DNA from: Euryarchaeota archaeon UBA23
Lineage (GTDB): Archaea; Thermoplasmatota; Poseidoniia; Poseidoniales; Thalassarchaeaceae
Reading direction: 5' to 3'
Assembly (NCBI GenBank): GCA_002498725.1
Contig: DAIJ01000008.1
Coordinates: forward strand, 1-64,000
Length of the DNA: 64,000 nt
Below the pieces are notes generated by a model. It was not told the origin of the DNA and did no database searches. It worked only from the letters and a program-made list of their open reading frames with translations. Made by a program: the position numbers and the translations under genes. Positions 53,586-62,902 of this stretch are shown here, one piece after another; the stretch's first letter is position 1; each line of letters opens with the position of its first letter.

Positions 53586-53981
53586 CTAAGCAATTACAGA
53601 ACCAGGCACTACATCTTCGGGTAATTCTAGAAGTTTGACTGTTCCATCTGCTGCTAGGGCTCCTAAAACAAGAAATTGGCTGGCGAATCCTGTTGGAAGT
53701 GTTTTGTCTCCAAGATTTATTGCACCCACTACCATCCTGCCAATGAGTTCAGATTTAAGATAATTAGTGATTTGAGCGCTACTCTGAAGACTGCCAACTA
53801 CTGGCCCAAAGTCGACCGTTATTTTGTAAGACGGTTTTCGCATCTCTGGAAAATCTTCAACTTGCGTAATTATTCCTGTTCTGAGATCCAATGCAACAAA
53901 TTCGCCAAAGCCAACATATTCTTTCCTGTCTTGCGTTTTTGGATCATAAGGCAATCCTTCAGGATCTATCTCGTGGCTCAT
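53586..53981 (-). CDS. csaA: tRNA-binding domain protein, CsaA-like
   Basis: 131 residues, one OB-fold tRNA-binding domain of the CsaA/Trbp111 type. Signature stretches: FVALDLRTGIITQVEDFPEMRKPSYKITVDFGPVVGSLQSSAQITNYLKSELIG... of which RTGxI, ARKPSYK-like RKPSYKI and SSAQIT are diagnostic, followed by GRMVVGAINLGDKTLPTGFASQFLVLG and the end ELPEDVVPGSVI. CsaA acts as a chaperone-like protein or binds tRNA in other organisms. Lies ten bases after pyrE on the same strand. Confidence 0.88.
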   Translation of the reverse strand: MSHEIDPEGLPYDPKTQDRKEYVGFGEFVALDLRTGIITQVEDFPEMRKPSYKITVDFGPVVGSLQSSAQITNYLKSELIGRMVVGAINLGDKTLPTGFASQFLVLGALAADGTVKLLELPEDVVPGSVIA

Positions 53982-53990
53982 TTAATCACC

Positions 53991-54575
53991 TCACTCTTCA
54001 GTAACATCTGAACGGAGTAAGAGTGGAATGAGATTCACTCCGGCTTCCTTGAAGGCTTCCAAACCACCTTCTTCTCGATCGAGAATAGTGATACAGGCTA
54101 CCACTTCGCAGCCAATCTCTGAGAGTCTTGTTGCTGCTTTCAAAGCGGAACCACCCGTAGTCGTCACGTCCTCAAGAAGAACGATACGATCTCCGGTGTT
54201 TAGAGTGGATCCCTCTATTCCAGGAGGGTTGCCGGTCTTTCTACCACCTCTGCCCTTCGCTTCTTTTCGAACTATGAATCCACGAAGATTCGATGCTTTT
54301 GATGCCTTTGCGATTGCAATTCCTGTCAGAGGCACTGCACCTAATTCGAGTCCCCCGACGGCATCTACACCCCCTAGGTTGTCAATTGAGGAGTGGATTA
54401 GTACTCCAATTAAGTGAGCTGCTTCTGGATCCATCATTACTGGTTTCATATCAAAAAAGTGAGGGCTTTGACGTCCGCTAGCGAGTGTGAATAAATCGTC
54501 TGGTGAGTGCAAATATGCCAATTCACGGACCTTTTTGATTAGGCCCTGACGTGCGTTTTCGACTGTAGTCGACAT
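53991..54575 (-). CDS. pyrE: Orotate phosphoribosyltransferase
   Basis: 194 residues. Transfers phosphoribose from PRPP to orotate, giving OMP in pyrimidine synthesis. The PRPP-binding loop is VLLEDVTTTGGSALKAATRL (about residues 135-154), with the upstream flexible loop RKEAKGRGGRKTG supplying the catalytic Lys/Arg, and SGRQSPHFFDMKPVMMDP as the typical N-terminal orotate-binding segment. Lies directly upstream of csaA on the same strand and divergent from the DP2 gene. Confidence 0.94.
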   Translation of the reverse strand: MSTTVENARQGLIKKVRELAYLHSPDDLFTLASGRQSPHFFDMKPVMMDPEAAHLIGVLIHSSIDNLGGVDAVGGLELGAVPLTGIAIAKASKASNLRGFIVRKEAKGRGGRKTGNPPGIEGSTLNTGDRIVLLEDVTTTGGSALKAATRLSEIGCEVVACITILDREEGGLEAFKEAGVNLIPLLLRSDVTEE

Positions 54576-54718
54576 GGTTCTCTTTCATCCGGAGAGGCTA
54601 TTGTGAGAATAAGGTTCGCACTATTTATCTAATTCGAGTGCAAACGAGGAAGGTTAGCATCAATGTTCTTGGACGGTCTTCTACGGTCATTGAATGTTAG
54701 GTGACGGGGGTAGTGGCG

Positions 54719-57700
54719 ATGACAGGAAATGATTCACTTCAAATCGTAATCGATGAAGTGCGTTTGAACTCTGAAATGGAGGCTTATTCCAATTGGTTAG
54801 ACGAACGTACTGAAGAGGCTTACAAAGTCGCGGCAAAGGCCAAACAAAAGCGTGTTGATTTTTCAGAAAAGGTAGAGATTCCAAGAGCGGCAGATCTTGC
54901 TAGTAGAACTGAAAAGTTACTTGAAGAATATCTGAGACCTGAACCTGATCAAGATCCAATCCAAATTCAAGATGATTTAAGGAAATTACTTTCCAAAGAA
55001 GATAGGGAAACTGCATCCATTCGGATTGCGGTTGAAACCGCAAAAAAGATGCATGCGCTTACTTCTGATGTAAGACGCTCAATTGACACAGGACTAAGGG
55101 TTGGTTTAGCAGTTCTAACAGAAGCGGTTTTAGTCGCGCCACTTGAAGGAATTGGAGATGTTAAGATACTAAATAACGAAGATGGTACTGAATTTCTTTC
55201 TATAGAATTCTGTGGGCCAATTAGAGCCGCGGGGGGGACTGCTCAAGCACTGGGTGTAATGATTGGAGACATGGTCCGAAGAGAATTAGGACTCAATCGC
55301 TACATACCTACGACTCCCGAAGTTGAAAGGGTAAAGGAAGAATTTGGGCTATACAGAGTTGGATTACAATACAAACCAACTCCTGAAGAAATAGAGATTA
55401 TTGTGCGATCTTGCCCTGTGATGATTAATGGAGAGCCTACTGAGCAACAAGAATGTTCCAGCTACAAAGAAGTCCGTAATATCGACAGTTCTCGTGTCCG
55501 TGGAGGGGTGATGTTAGTTATCGGAGAAGGTCTATGTCTGAAGGCTCCAAAGATCCAAAAACATACAGAAAGGTTAGATATACAAGGTTGGGAATTCATA
55601 GGAAGGTTTGCCTCAAAGGGTAAATCAGAAGATGATCAAATAAAGAAATTCAAGGCTAGAACTATTCCTAAAAATGAACGCTTTTTGGATGATGTTATTG
55701 CTGGGAGGCCTGTTTTTTCGGGGCCTAATTCTGCTGGTGGTTTTAGATTAAGATATGGACGAAGTAGGGCGTCTGGACTGGCGGCTGCAGGCATTAATCC
55801 GGTATCAATGGAGGCTATGGGATCATTTCTATCCGTAGGAACTCAAATGAAAGTTGAAAGACCTGGTAAAGCCGCCGCCGTTACCCCAGCAAAAGACATA
55901 GATGGACCTACAGTTTTACTTGATGATGGAGCGTATATTCGCATTGATACCATCGAAGAGTGGCGAGAAATTGCCGATAGAGTAGATACAATATGGGATT
56001 CGGGAGAAATGCTAGTTGGATTTGGAGAATTCCTTGAAAATAACAAAAACTTAGTTCCATCTGCGTACAATAGAGACTGGTTTGCCTCCGAATTAGCAGA
56101 AATTTTGGACCAACCGAGTAAGGTTGATCGTTTGGCTGAAATCCTGCAACTATCTCGTGAAGATATGCCTCCGGGTTTACCATTCAATGGGGCAATCTCT
56201 CGAGGAGGGGAGGAAAAATTCAAGAGAATGATTAGGAGGAGAGACTGGGATCGGTATCTGCGAAATATTAGCCTAAATTGGTTACAGGTTAGCGCCCTTT
56301 CTACTGAATTTGGCACTGCGATACCCCCTCCTTGGAATCCATGGTGGTCTGACTTATCATTGACATTAGTCAATGATTTGGTTAGGGCTTTGTTAAACGG
56401 CTATATAGAAGCAGAAAAACTAGTAATTCCAAATGTAGTTGGTGATTGGAACGTTACTTCTAAGGAGAATATGAACCTAAGCCAAGAAAATTATTCTGAA
56501 CGACATGGGAAGGTTAAATCTAGTTTGATGATTCTAGGAATTAGCCACATACACGTGGGCGATGATATTGTGATCCCTAGTCATTGGGAGGCTTTACTTG
56601 AAGGATTGGGGTTGAAAGAAAATGAAGGAAAGATATTACAACACTCTGATGCTGGAATGCATGTCAAAGATAGAGAAGGAAAAATACTGAATGCACAAAT
56701 GATTGTTGATGCTGAAAATAAAAGATTGGAGGATCTTCAACAAAGGAAGAGGGTTGAAAGGGTTCGGGCTGAAACTGCTGCAAGACAAAGAGGTCTCGGT
56801 ATTTCAGAAACCGAGGCAGAAGGGTTTGCTGCTGCTGCCTTAATTGAAGACCCAGGAATTCCAAATCTAAGTGAATTAGAAGCCGCAAGAAGAATTCTGG
56901 ATGATCATGAAGTTGAAGGATGCTTGTGGCTGGTGCGAAGAATGTCAAATTTGCGTTGGGAAGATTCTGTTCCTTGCAGAGTTGGTTCGAGGATGGGGCG
57001 GCCGGAGAAGGCTTCGCGTCGCGAAATGAAACCAATGGTGCACTCCCTATTCCCAATTGGTGACTATGGTGGACCGCAGAGATTACTCAGTCATGCGGCT
57101 AATCAAGGACAGATAAGGGTAGAAATGGGCCCGAGGATTTGCCAAGATTGTGGGAGAGAGTCTCCCTTCCTAAAATGCCACCATAGACCAGATCCTGGAA
57201 ATCCTAAAGAGTGTGGAGGGATTACCAAACCAAGAGAAATTAGAGGAAATCGGAAGCCAAGGAGATTGGGGCAGCGTACAAGTGTGTCTTTAGCAAGAAT
57301 ACTTGAAGTAAAACGCCGATCTCTAGGGATTGATGTTTTGCCTAAGAAAATCAAAGCTGTAAAGGGATTAATGTCATATCACCAAACTCCAGAACCTATT
57401 GAAAAAGGGATTCTAAGAGCCCACCATAACGTATCTGTTTTCAGAGATGGAACTGCGCGTTATGACATGATAGATGTTCCAGTAACTCATTTTCGACCAT
57501 GTGAGATTAATTCATCTGTTGAGTCACTGGTGAATCTTGGATATACGCATGATGTAGATGGGCAGGCTCTAGTTAACGAGCAACAAATTGTTGAGTTGTT
57601 TCCTCAGGATTTTATCCCCTCAAGTAAAGCCATTGAACATCTCAGTTCGACGTGTGATTTCGTCGATCAAGAACTAATCAAAATATATGGAGGTGAGCCA

Positions 57701-58669
57701 TTCTATAATGTAACTAGAAAAGAAGACTTGTTGGGCCATCTCGCAATAGGACTAGCCCCTCATACTTCAGGAGGAGTACTATGTCGAATAATTGGATGGA
57801 CTAAGGCTTCTGCTGGTTATGCCCATCCACTTTTTCATGCAGCAAAAAGACGTAATTGTGATGGAGATGAAGACAGTATAATGATGCTAATGGATGGTCT
57901 GCTAAATTTCTCAAGACTGATTCTACCCGCCAATCGAGGAGGGCGAATGGATGCACCTCTTGTTCTTACTACCAGACTAAATCCCTTTGAGATAGATAAG
58001 GAGGCTCTCAATGTGGATTGTGGGTGGTTTTATCCGCGCCACTTCTATGAAGCAACTCAACACCAGCCACATCCTTCTGAATTGAAAAAACACATTGAAA
58101 TTGTGGAACATCGCTTAGGTTCAGTGGGAGATTTACGAGGATATGGTTGGACACATGATTCCGGATATCTTGATGCGGGGCCTGCCAACTCTTCATACAA
58201 AATTCTAGAAACGATGGTGGACAAAATGAGGGCTCAATTAGAATTAGGGAGAATTTTGCGATCTGTGGATGTTTCGAGAGTTGCTAGTCAAGTTATTGAG
58301 TCTCATTTCTTACCAGATTTGAGGGGTAATTTAGTTGCATTTTCTAGACAGAAAGTCCGCTGTGTACGTTGCGGAGCCAAATTCAGAAGAATGCCTTTGT
58401 CTGGGAAGTGTATTGCAAATGTAGCGTTTCAAGATGATGGGGATAGATTAGACAGAAGCAGCGATAATTCATCAATTTGTGGAGGAAATGTCATACTGAC
58501 TGTTAGTGAAGGATCTGTGCGTAAGTATATTGAAATCACTCAACATGTTATCGAAAACTATGGTGTTGATCTATATACAAAGCAGCGTGTAGATTGGTTG
58601 TCGGATAGTGTAGATTCATTGTTCAATGACGATACAGTGACTGTGATGACATTAGATGATTTCTTCTGA
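54719..58669 (+). CDS. polC: DNA polymerase D (Pol II) large subunit DP2
   Basis: 1,316 residues from the ATG at 54,719, preceded by GGGGG nine bases upstream; a GTG 18 bases earlier is possible. Catalytic subunit of the archaeal replicative polymerase PolD. The N-terminal region KVEIPRAADLASRTEKLLEEYL and GPIRAAGGTAQALGV are diagnostic, and the core with DGDEDSIMMLMDGLLNFSR (metal-binding Asp residues, about 1,046) and ILPANRGGRMDAPLVLTTRLNP carries the double-psi beta-barrel active site. Zinc-binding groups are CQDC...CHH (about 806) and the C-terminal CVRCGAKF...C (about 1,214). Length fits the intein-free form. The small subunit DP1 is not in this window. Followed nine bases later by a small NTF2-like gene. 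Confidence 0.97.
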   Translation: MTGNDSLQIVIDEVRLNSEMEAYSNWLDERTEEAYKVAAKAKQKRVDFSEKVEIPRAADLASRTEKLLEEYLRPEPDQDPIQIQDDLRKLLSKEDRETASIRIAVETAKKMHALTSDVRRSIDTGLRVGLAVLTEAVLVAPLEGIGDVKILNNEDGTEFLSIEFCGPIRAAGGTAQALGVMIGDMVRRELGLNRYIPTTPEVERVKEEFGLYRVGLQYKPTPEEIEIIVRSCPVMINGEPTEQQECSSYKEVRNIDSSRVRGGVMLVIGEGLCLKAPKIQKHTERLDIQGWEFIGRFASKGKSEDDQIKKFKARTIPKNERFLDDVIAGRPVFSGPNSAGGFRLRYGRSRASGLAAAGINPVSMEAMGSFLSVGTQMKVERPGKAAAVTPAKDIDGPTVLLDDGAYIRIDTIEEWREIADRVDTIWDSGEMLVGFGEFLENNKNLVPSAYNRDWFASELAEILDQPSKVDRLAEILQLSREDMPPGLPFNGAISRGGEEKFKRMIRRRDWDRYLRNISLNWLQVSALSTEFGTAIPPPWNPWWSDLSLTLVNDLVRALLNGYIEAEKLVIPNVVGDWNVTSKENMNLSQENYSERHGKVKSSLMILGISHIHVGDDIVIPSHWEALLEGLGLKENEGKILQHSDAGMHVKDREGKILNAQMIVDAENKRLEDLQQRKRVERVRAETAARQRGLGISETEAEGFAAAALIEDPGIPNLSELEAARRILDDHEVEGCLWLVRRMSNLRWEDSVPCRVGSRMGRPEKASRREMKPMVHSLFPIGDYGGPQRLLSHAANQGQIRVEMGPRICQDCGRESPFLKCHHRPDPGNPKECGGITKPREIRGNRKPRRLGQRTSVSLARILEVKRRSLGIDVLPKKIKAVKGLMSYHQTPEPIEKGILRAHHNVSVFRDGTARYDMIDVPVTHFRPCEINSSVESLVNLGYTHDVDGQALVNEQQIVELFPQDFIPSSKAIEHLSSTCDFVDQELIKIYGGEPFYNVTRKEDLLGHLAIGLAPHTSGGVLCRIIGWTKASAGYAHPLFHAAKRRNCDGDEDSIMMLMDGLLNFSRLILPANRGGRMDAPLVLTTRLNPFEIDKEALNVDCGWFYPRHFYEATQHQPHPSELKKHIEIVEHRLGSVGDLRGYGWTHDSGYLDAGPANSSYKILETMVDKMRAQLELGRILRSVDVSRVASQVIESHFLPDLRGNLVAFSRQKVRCVRCGAKFRRMPLSGKCIANVAFQDDGDRLDRSSDNSSICGGNVILTVSEGSVRKYIEITQHVIENYGVDLYTKQRVDWLSDSVDSLFNDDTVTVMTLDDFF

Positions 58670-58678
58670 GGCAATATT

Positions 58679-59143
58679 ATGTTAACTATAGAGGATGTTG
58701 ATAGGGCCCAGCAAGAATGGGGCAATGGCATTGTTGCTATTTCCAAAGCTCACATGAATGGCGAAGATTATGTTGGAATGGCTGCAAATCACATCAATAC
58801 CTTGTATGGGTATCAGATTGGACCAGTATTGTTCAAACCCACCTTGGCAGCAATAGATCAATTCCGTCCAACCTTTGAATCTGCTTTGTCGTACTTCGTC
58901 GCATCAAACAACGCTTGCCCCGAAGACGAAGGTTTTGCGATAAAGGGCTGGACAAAAGTGAGATTTGAGAATAACAAAGTGATTGTCGATGGCAATAGAG
59001 CATTTGCAATGGGAAACTATTTCTTTACCAATTCAGACGGATTGGATGTCAAGGTTGAGTATACATTTGGCTATATCGAGGATGAAAACGCCAACATCAA
59101 AATCCAACTGCATCACTCATCTATGCCCGCCACCATAGATTGA
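58679..59143 (+). CDS. NTF2/SnoaL-like protein, unknown function
   Basis: 154 residues, soluble. The layout (N-terminal helices with DRAQQEWGNGIVAISKAH, then a sheet-rich C-terminal half with WTKVRFENNKVIVDGNRAFAMGNYFFTNSDGLDVKVEYTFGYIED) fits the NTF2-like fold of the SnoaL/ketosteroid isomerase superfamily. Similar short proteins in marine bacteria are often annotated as phosphoribosyl-AMP cyclohydrolase without clear support; no HisI metal motif is visible here. Lies nine bases after the DP2 gene and converges on mptE, with a T-rich stretch (59,166-59,174) that could stop transcription. Confidence 0.6.
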   Translation: MLTIEDVDRAQQEWGNGIVAISKAHMNGEDYVGMAANHINTLYGYQIGPVLFKPTLAAIDQFRPTFESALSYFVASNNACPEDEGFAIKGWTKVRFENNKVIVDGNRAFAMGNYFFTNSDGLDVKVEYTFGYIEDENANIKIQLHHSSMPATID

Positions 59144-59173
59144 ATTTTAAGATACGAAAGTCCCGTTTTGTTT

Positions 59174-59980
59174 TCAGACTAGGAATCCAAGATGTTGCAA
59201 CACTTTTGACATCCATTTTAGTTTCTCAAGTTTTGTTTCAATATCGGTTATTCCTGACCATTCACCAACGACATCTGTTCGAGTTCCAATTAGGATAATG
59301 TTATCTCGCTCTATTCCTAATGAACGTACAAAACAAACTGCCCTGTCGCCGTCTGTAAAACCGCCTGGGTTATGCATTCCTCCAATTGAGTGAGGGGTTT
59401 GGTGAGTTAGAATTAATTCCGGCGGGGTTCTTTGGTCTTGGGCGTGTTGAACAAGTGAATCCCAAGATTCTACATTGTCTCCATGTGCATGAAGAATGAT
59501 CGGGATGCTGCGTTTTACAGCGGCTCTAAGACCATCTCCGCCATCTGCATCACTGACTACGCAGACAAGACGAGACCACGCGCGTTCTGACTGAGATTCG
59601 GGTAGGTTATTCAATACACCACATGCTCCGTCTGCAGCAATTAGCAATGTGTTTCTTTCGAGAATTTTCATAACCTCTGATACACTTATTGCTGCTCCGA
59701 GAATCGCGACACGCGATTCACGTAAAACCAAGCGACGACGTAAAGACGCCAAAGTCTGAGCTCTCCTAGGCCGGGACCAAGATTTAATGTCTTTTTGCTC
59801 TATCTTTTCAAGAAGAGAATATGCACTTCGAACATCATCCTCAAGACTCCAACCGAAGTAATCACGGAATTCATCTTGAATAGAAAGTACTCGTTGATCT
59901 GCTGGAATGAGATCAATTTTGGTATGTCCCAAGGTTCTACCTCCAGTAGAAGGATACGGTGAGGCTTGATATACCCTCAT
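59174..59980 (-). CDS. mptE: 6-hydroxymethyl-7,8-dihydropterin pyrophosphokinase, archaeal MptE type
   Basis: 268 residues of the archaeal family (DUF115-type) that transfers pyrophosphate to 6-hydroxymethyl-dihydropterin, unrelated to bacterial FolK. Diagnostic motifs: VAILGAAISVSEVMK (about residue 91), LIAADGACGVL, VSDADGGDGLRAA (metal-binding Asp, TDLDGD in others), ILHAHGDNVESW and HNPGGFTDGDRAVCF. The pyrophosphorylated product is joined to p-aminobenzoate in folate-type pathways, which fits the pabB-pabA and pabC genes at 1.3-4.4 kb. The start is 18 bases from the divergent priL start, so one or both mRNAs must be nearly leaderless or start internally. Confidence 0.85.
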   Translation of the reverse strand: MRVYQASPYPSTGGRTLGHTKIDLIPADQRVLSIQDEFRDYFGWSLEDDVRSAYSLLEKIEQKDIKSWSRPRRAQTLASLRRRLVLRESRVAILGAAISVSEVMKILERNTLLIAADGACGVLNNLPESQSERAWSRLVCVVSDADGGDGLRAAVKRSIPIILHAHGDNVESWDSLVQHAQDQRTPPELILTHQTPHSIGGMHNPGGFTDGDRAVCFVRSLGIERDNIILIGTRTDVVGEWSGITDIETKLEKLKWMSKVLQHLGFLV

Positions 59981-59998
59981 GAGTTATACTCAGACACT

Positions 59999-61192
59999 AT
60001 GCCGATGCCGCTGACTCCACCGCTCATCGAAGATGAGGGTGTACTTGCAAGATATCCATTTCTTCCACAGAGTCGTGATTTTATCAGAATGCAACTTGGT
60101 AAGAACAATATTGATGTTCAAGGACTTATTGAAGAACCGTGGCTTGAAGATGTTAGGAAGAGAGGAAACCTAAGGCTTGTTGAGTCTGTTATGCATCGTG
60201 ATGGTATTGATTCTGCAACTACTGTCGACATCTCTTCAGAATTAGGCAGAATGACTGAGGCACTTTCTTTTCTACATGCTATGTTGATTGTTTGTGCGTC
60301 ATTTGAAGACCGGTTACTAAACCGCTGGGTAGAAGGTGAATCCAGTAGAGCAGATAGTTTATTTGGAATGGATGAAAATAATTTTGAAGCAATTGCAAAA
60401 ACCTATCTTTCTGACATAAGAACTGAAGGAATAACTGATACAAAAGATGTGGTTTATCTTGTTCCAATGGTTGATTATCTTGAATTGTGTCCTAAAATCA
60501 CAGGTAGTTACTGGCGTCTTATAAATCGCCCGGTAAGTGATGGGTGGGTCCGAATGGATGCTGGTTCTGGAGAAAATAGCAGACAGCGTACTGCTAGACT
60601 ACTGAAGGAAAGAGTTCGGCAGTCCCTAACAAATGATTGTAAAGACCGTATGGCTAAGATGGATGATGCATTTGCTAGTATTTTTGCTGATGCAGTGGAT
60701 ACTATACTAGGACTGTTTAGTGAACAAGTCGCCGCTGAACTACCGATGTCAGCGGCGATAAGAGAAGATTGGCCTCCATGTTTTGAGTCGGCAGTTTCTG
60801 AGCTAGCACAAGGTGTAAATGTAAACCATACAGGACGTCTTTTCCTAGCTTCAATGTCACGTGCGATGGCGCATAGTCAGGAAGTCACATGTTCATTCTT
60901 TGCAAATGCTCCTGATTATAATGCTGAGACGACTACATACCAAGTTAATCACATCTACGAGCGTCAGTATACCCCTCATGGTTGCCAGTCTCTAAAAACA
61001 GGAGCAAGATGCCCGGTAAGTCACGGAGATGACCGCTTATGTGATCAAGAATGGATGGATCATCCACTCAAATATCTGAGAGCAAAACAAAGACGTCGTT
61101 ATCAAAATGAAAGCGAATCTGATTCTAATCAGAATCGCAATGAAAGTCCTGAAGGAGCAAGTAAAACTAACGAATCGTCAGATTCTTCATAG
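59999..61192 (+). CDS. priL: DNA primase large subunit PriL
   Basis: 397 residues from the ATG at 59,999; the frame is open 33 bases upstream, overlapping mptE. Regulatory subunit of the archaeal/eukaryotic primase. The N-terminal domain begins LARYPFLPQSRDFIRM. The C-terminal Fe-S domain holds four cysteines: PPCFESAVSELAQGVNVNHTGR (about 260), VTCSFFANAPDY (about 297), HGCQSLKTG and ARCPVSH...LCD, matching the [4Fe-4S] PriL-CTD. The last 45 residues are low-complexity, rich in Ser, Asn, Glu and Arg (SDSNQNRNESPEG). No small subunit PriS in the window. Confidence 0.92.
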   Translation: MPMPLTPPLIEDEGVLARYPFLPQSRDFIRMQLGKNNIDVQGLIEEPWLEDVRKRGNLRLVESVMHRDGIDSATTVDISSELGRMTEALSFLHAMLIVCASFEDRLLNRWVEGESSRADSLFGMDENNFEAIAKTYLSDIRTEGITDTKDVVYLVPMVDYLELCPKITGSYWRLINRPVSDGWVRMDAGSGENSRQRTARLLKERVRQSLTNDCKDRMAKMDDAFASIFADAVDTILGLFSEQVAAELPMSAAIREDWPPCFESAVSELAQGVNVNHTGRLFLASMSRAMAHSQEVTCSFFANAPDYNAETTTYQVNHIYERQYTPHGCQSLKTGARCPVSHGDDRLCDQEWMDHPLKYLRAKQRRRYQNESESDSNQNRNESPEGASKTNESSDSS

Positions 61193-61231
61193 AGGAGAAT
61201 GTTTTATCGCATCCCGTAAGGGGTATCTGGC

Positions 61232-62410
61232 GTGGTACGAACTCTCGTCTTAACGGTCGATCGAGACAATGATCTTGGAGTTAAGGCGGGAATTAGGGGA
61301 CCTGTAATTGGAAGGAAATCTACGTTGAGTGCCGCCCTTAAACTTGGCATTGCAGATCCTGAAGAATCTGATACAAACGCAATTCTTGGAGCCCTACATC
61401 ATTATGATAGAATCAATGAGCGTGCTGAGACTAATGATGAGGTTGAGATTGCTGTTTTGACAGGGGATGTCCGAGTTGGACCACGGTCAGATCGTGCTAT
61501 AGCAAGTCAACTTGATGAAGTAATTCAGGACTTTCAACCTGATACTGCTGTTCTAATTACAGACGGTGCTGATGACGAAGCCTCACTTCCGATTATTACT
61601 TCAAGAGTCCGAGTAGATCATGTCGAGAAGGTTATAGTTAGACAATCTAAAGGAATTGAAAGCACATACTACTACGTCGCTAAAGCTATTGAAGATCCAC
61701 GATGGAGGGCGAGATTGTTGGTTCCAATAGCAATTTTCTTAATGATTCTGGGGCTTGGACTAATTTTGCCAAATGGTGGTGTACTTATTGGCGCGATGCC
61801 TCTAATTATTGGTATTTGGATTCTAGCAAAGGGGCTTGGTTGGGAACAACAAATGGAACGTTTGATGATAGATATGAGAGAAAGCGCCACAGGGGGAATT
61901 TGGTCTTCTTTGCTATGGGGCCTCTCTATTGTTTCTTTCTTATTATCGATACTCACAGCATTGCAAGTTTTCTATGGAAGTACAAATGAATTGGAATCTT
62001 ATGTAATTAACACATATCCTGCTATTGATTCATTTAATTTGGATTCTGTAAATCGTAATATTTCGATTTGGATTATTGCAATAGATCAGGCCCTTACATG
62101 GATTTTGGTCGCGGCCTTCTCATTCGTGCTTTCATTGGGTGTTCTACGTTGGAAGGAAGGGTCATTTACAGGGCAGAGTATGACTTTGATTGGCCTAGGT
62201 GCGGTTTTTTACACCGTTTCTAAAGCAATGGCAGAGGTTCTTCTTGCAGAATTGGGAGGGGGAGATTATCCTCTAGAATTCACTACAGTTTCAGACACCT
62301 GGACATTGCCTATATTTGCTCTAATTGTATATTATTTCTTAAGGACAATTGTTGACTCTGTTACTGCAGAAGCGGATGATGATGGAAGTAACCGCTATTG
62401 GGGAATATGA
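61232..62410 (+). CDS. DUF373 membrane protein
   Basis: 392 residues, GTG start. The N-terminal 150 residues match the archaeal DUF373 family: TLVLTVDRDNDLGVKAGIRGPVIGR, AALKLGIADPEESDTNAIL, EIAVLTGDVRVGPRSDRAIASQL and TAVLITDGADDEASLPII, an Asp-rich, Rossmann-like globular domain. Six or so transmembrane helices follow. The leader carries a 5-bp hairpin with a GTAA loop (ATCCC-GTAA-GGGGT, 61,211-61,224) seven bases before the start. Function unknown; the family is almost restricted to archaea, which supports the taxonomic call. Convergent with the zinc-ribbon gene (one base between stops). Confidence 0.85.
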   Translation: MVRTLVLTVDRDNDLGVKAGIRGPVIGRKSTLSAALKLGIADPEESDTNAILGALHHYDRINERAETNDEVEIAVLTGDVRVGPRSDRAIASQLDEVIQDFQPDTAVLITDGADDEASLPIITSRVRVDHVEKVIVRQSKGIESTYYYVAKAIEDPRWRARLLVPIAIFLMILGLGLILPNGGVLIGAMPLIIGIWILAKGLGWEQQMERLMIDMRESATGGIWSSLLWGLSIVSFLLSILTALQVFYGSTNELESYVINTYPAIDSFNLDSVNRNISIWIIAIDQALTWILVAAFSFVLSLGVLRWKEGSFTGQSMTLIGLGAVFYTVSKAMAEVLLAELGGGDYPLEFTTVSDTWTLPIFALIVYYFLRTIVDSVTAEADDDGSNRYWGI

Positions 62411-62411
62411 T

Positions 62412-62846
62412 TCAATTCTCATAGTTGGTTTCTACACCACAAGCCGGACACATTACTAGAATCGGACGTATATCTGGAATACCTAAAGGAGAAGAACAAG
62501 AGGGGCACATTATTGCTTGACTAACTTGCTTTTGTCGCTTTAAACCGTCATGACTGGGATCATATGAAACTCTGAATTTTTGTGACTCTTCAAGAAAATC
62601 GGGTGCATTTTCTTCTTCCTTCTTTTTACGTCTTAAGAAGTTAAATCTACTCTTTTTTATATTTGATTTAATTGGTGGTTTTGAAATTCTACTTGAAGAA
62701 CTGCCTTCTTGGACTGCCTTCATCTCCTCTCTAACAACTTCTTCTGAGATACCTAATTCACGAGCCAAGCGATCAATCACTAAGTTCTGCTCATACTCCT
62801 CCTTTCCAATTAATTCTTGTAATTGGATTGCAGATAGATGTCCCAT
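62412..62846 (-). CDS. Small protein with basic linker and C-terminal zinc ribbon
   Basis: 144 residues. Helical N-terminus (SAIQLQELIGKEEYEQNLVIDRLARELGISEEVVREEM) with a helix-turn-helix-like LARELGISEEVV; a Lys/Arg-rich middle (KKSRFNFLRRKKKEEE) and a C-terminal zinc ribbon CPSC...CPAC (about residues 117-139). Composition suggests nucleic-acid or ribosome contact. Not a family I recognise; convergent with the DUF373 gene. Confidence 0.6.
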   Translation of the reverse strand: MGHLSAIQLQELIGKEEYEQNLVIDRLARELGISEEVVREEMKAVQEGSSSSRISKPPIKSNIKKSRFNFLRRKKKEEENAPDFLEESQKFRVSYDPSHDGLKRQKQVSQAIMCPSCSSPLGIPDIRPILVMCPACGVETNYEN

Positions 62847-62902
62847 GACAATACCTATACTTGGGTTAATGTTTTACTCTTTGAAATACATCCTTAATTG
62901 AA

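Noticed and set aside
54576..54718. GCACT/AGTGC inverted repeat in the divergent pyrE/DP2 region
   Set aside because: Five-base arms separated by 14 bases are expected by chance; no further support.
54719..58669. Intein in DNA polymerase DP2
   Set aside because: DP2 often carries an intein, but the core motifs here are continuous and the length is that of the intein-free protein.
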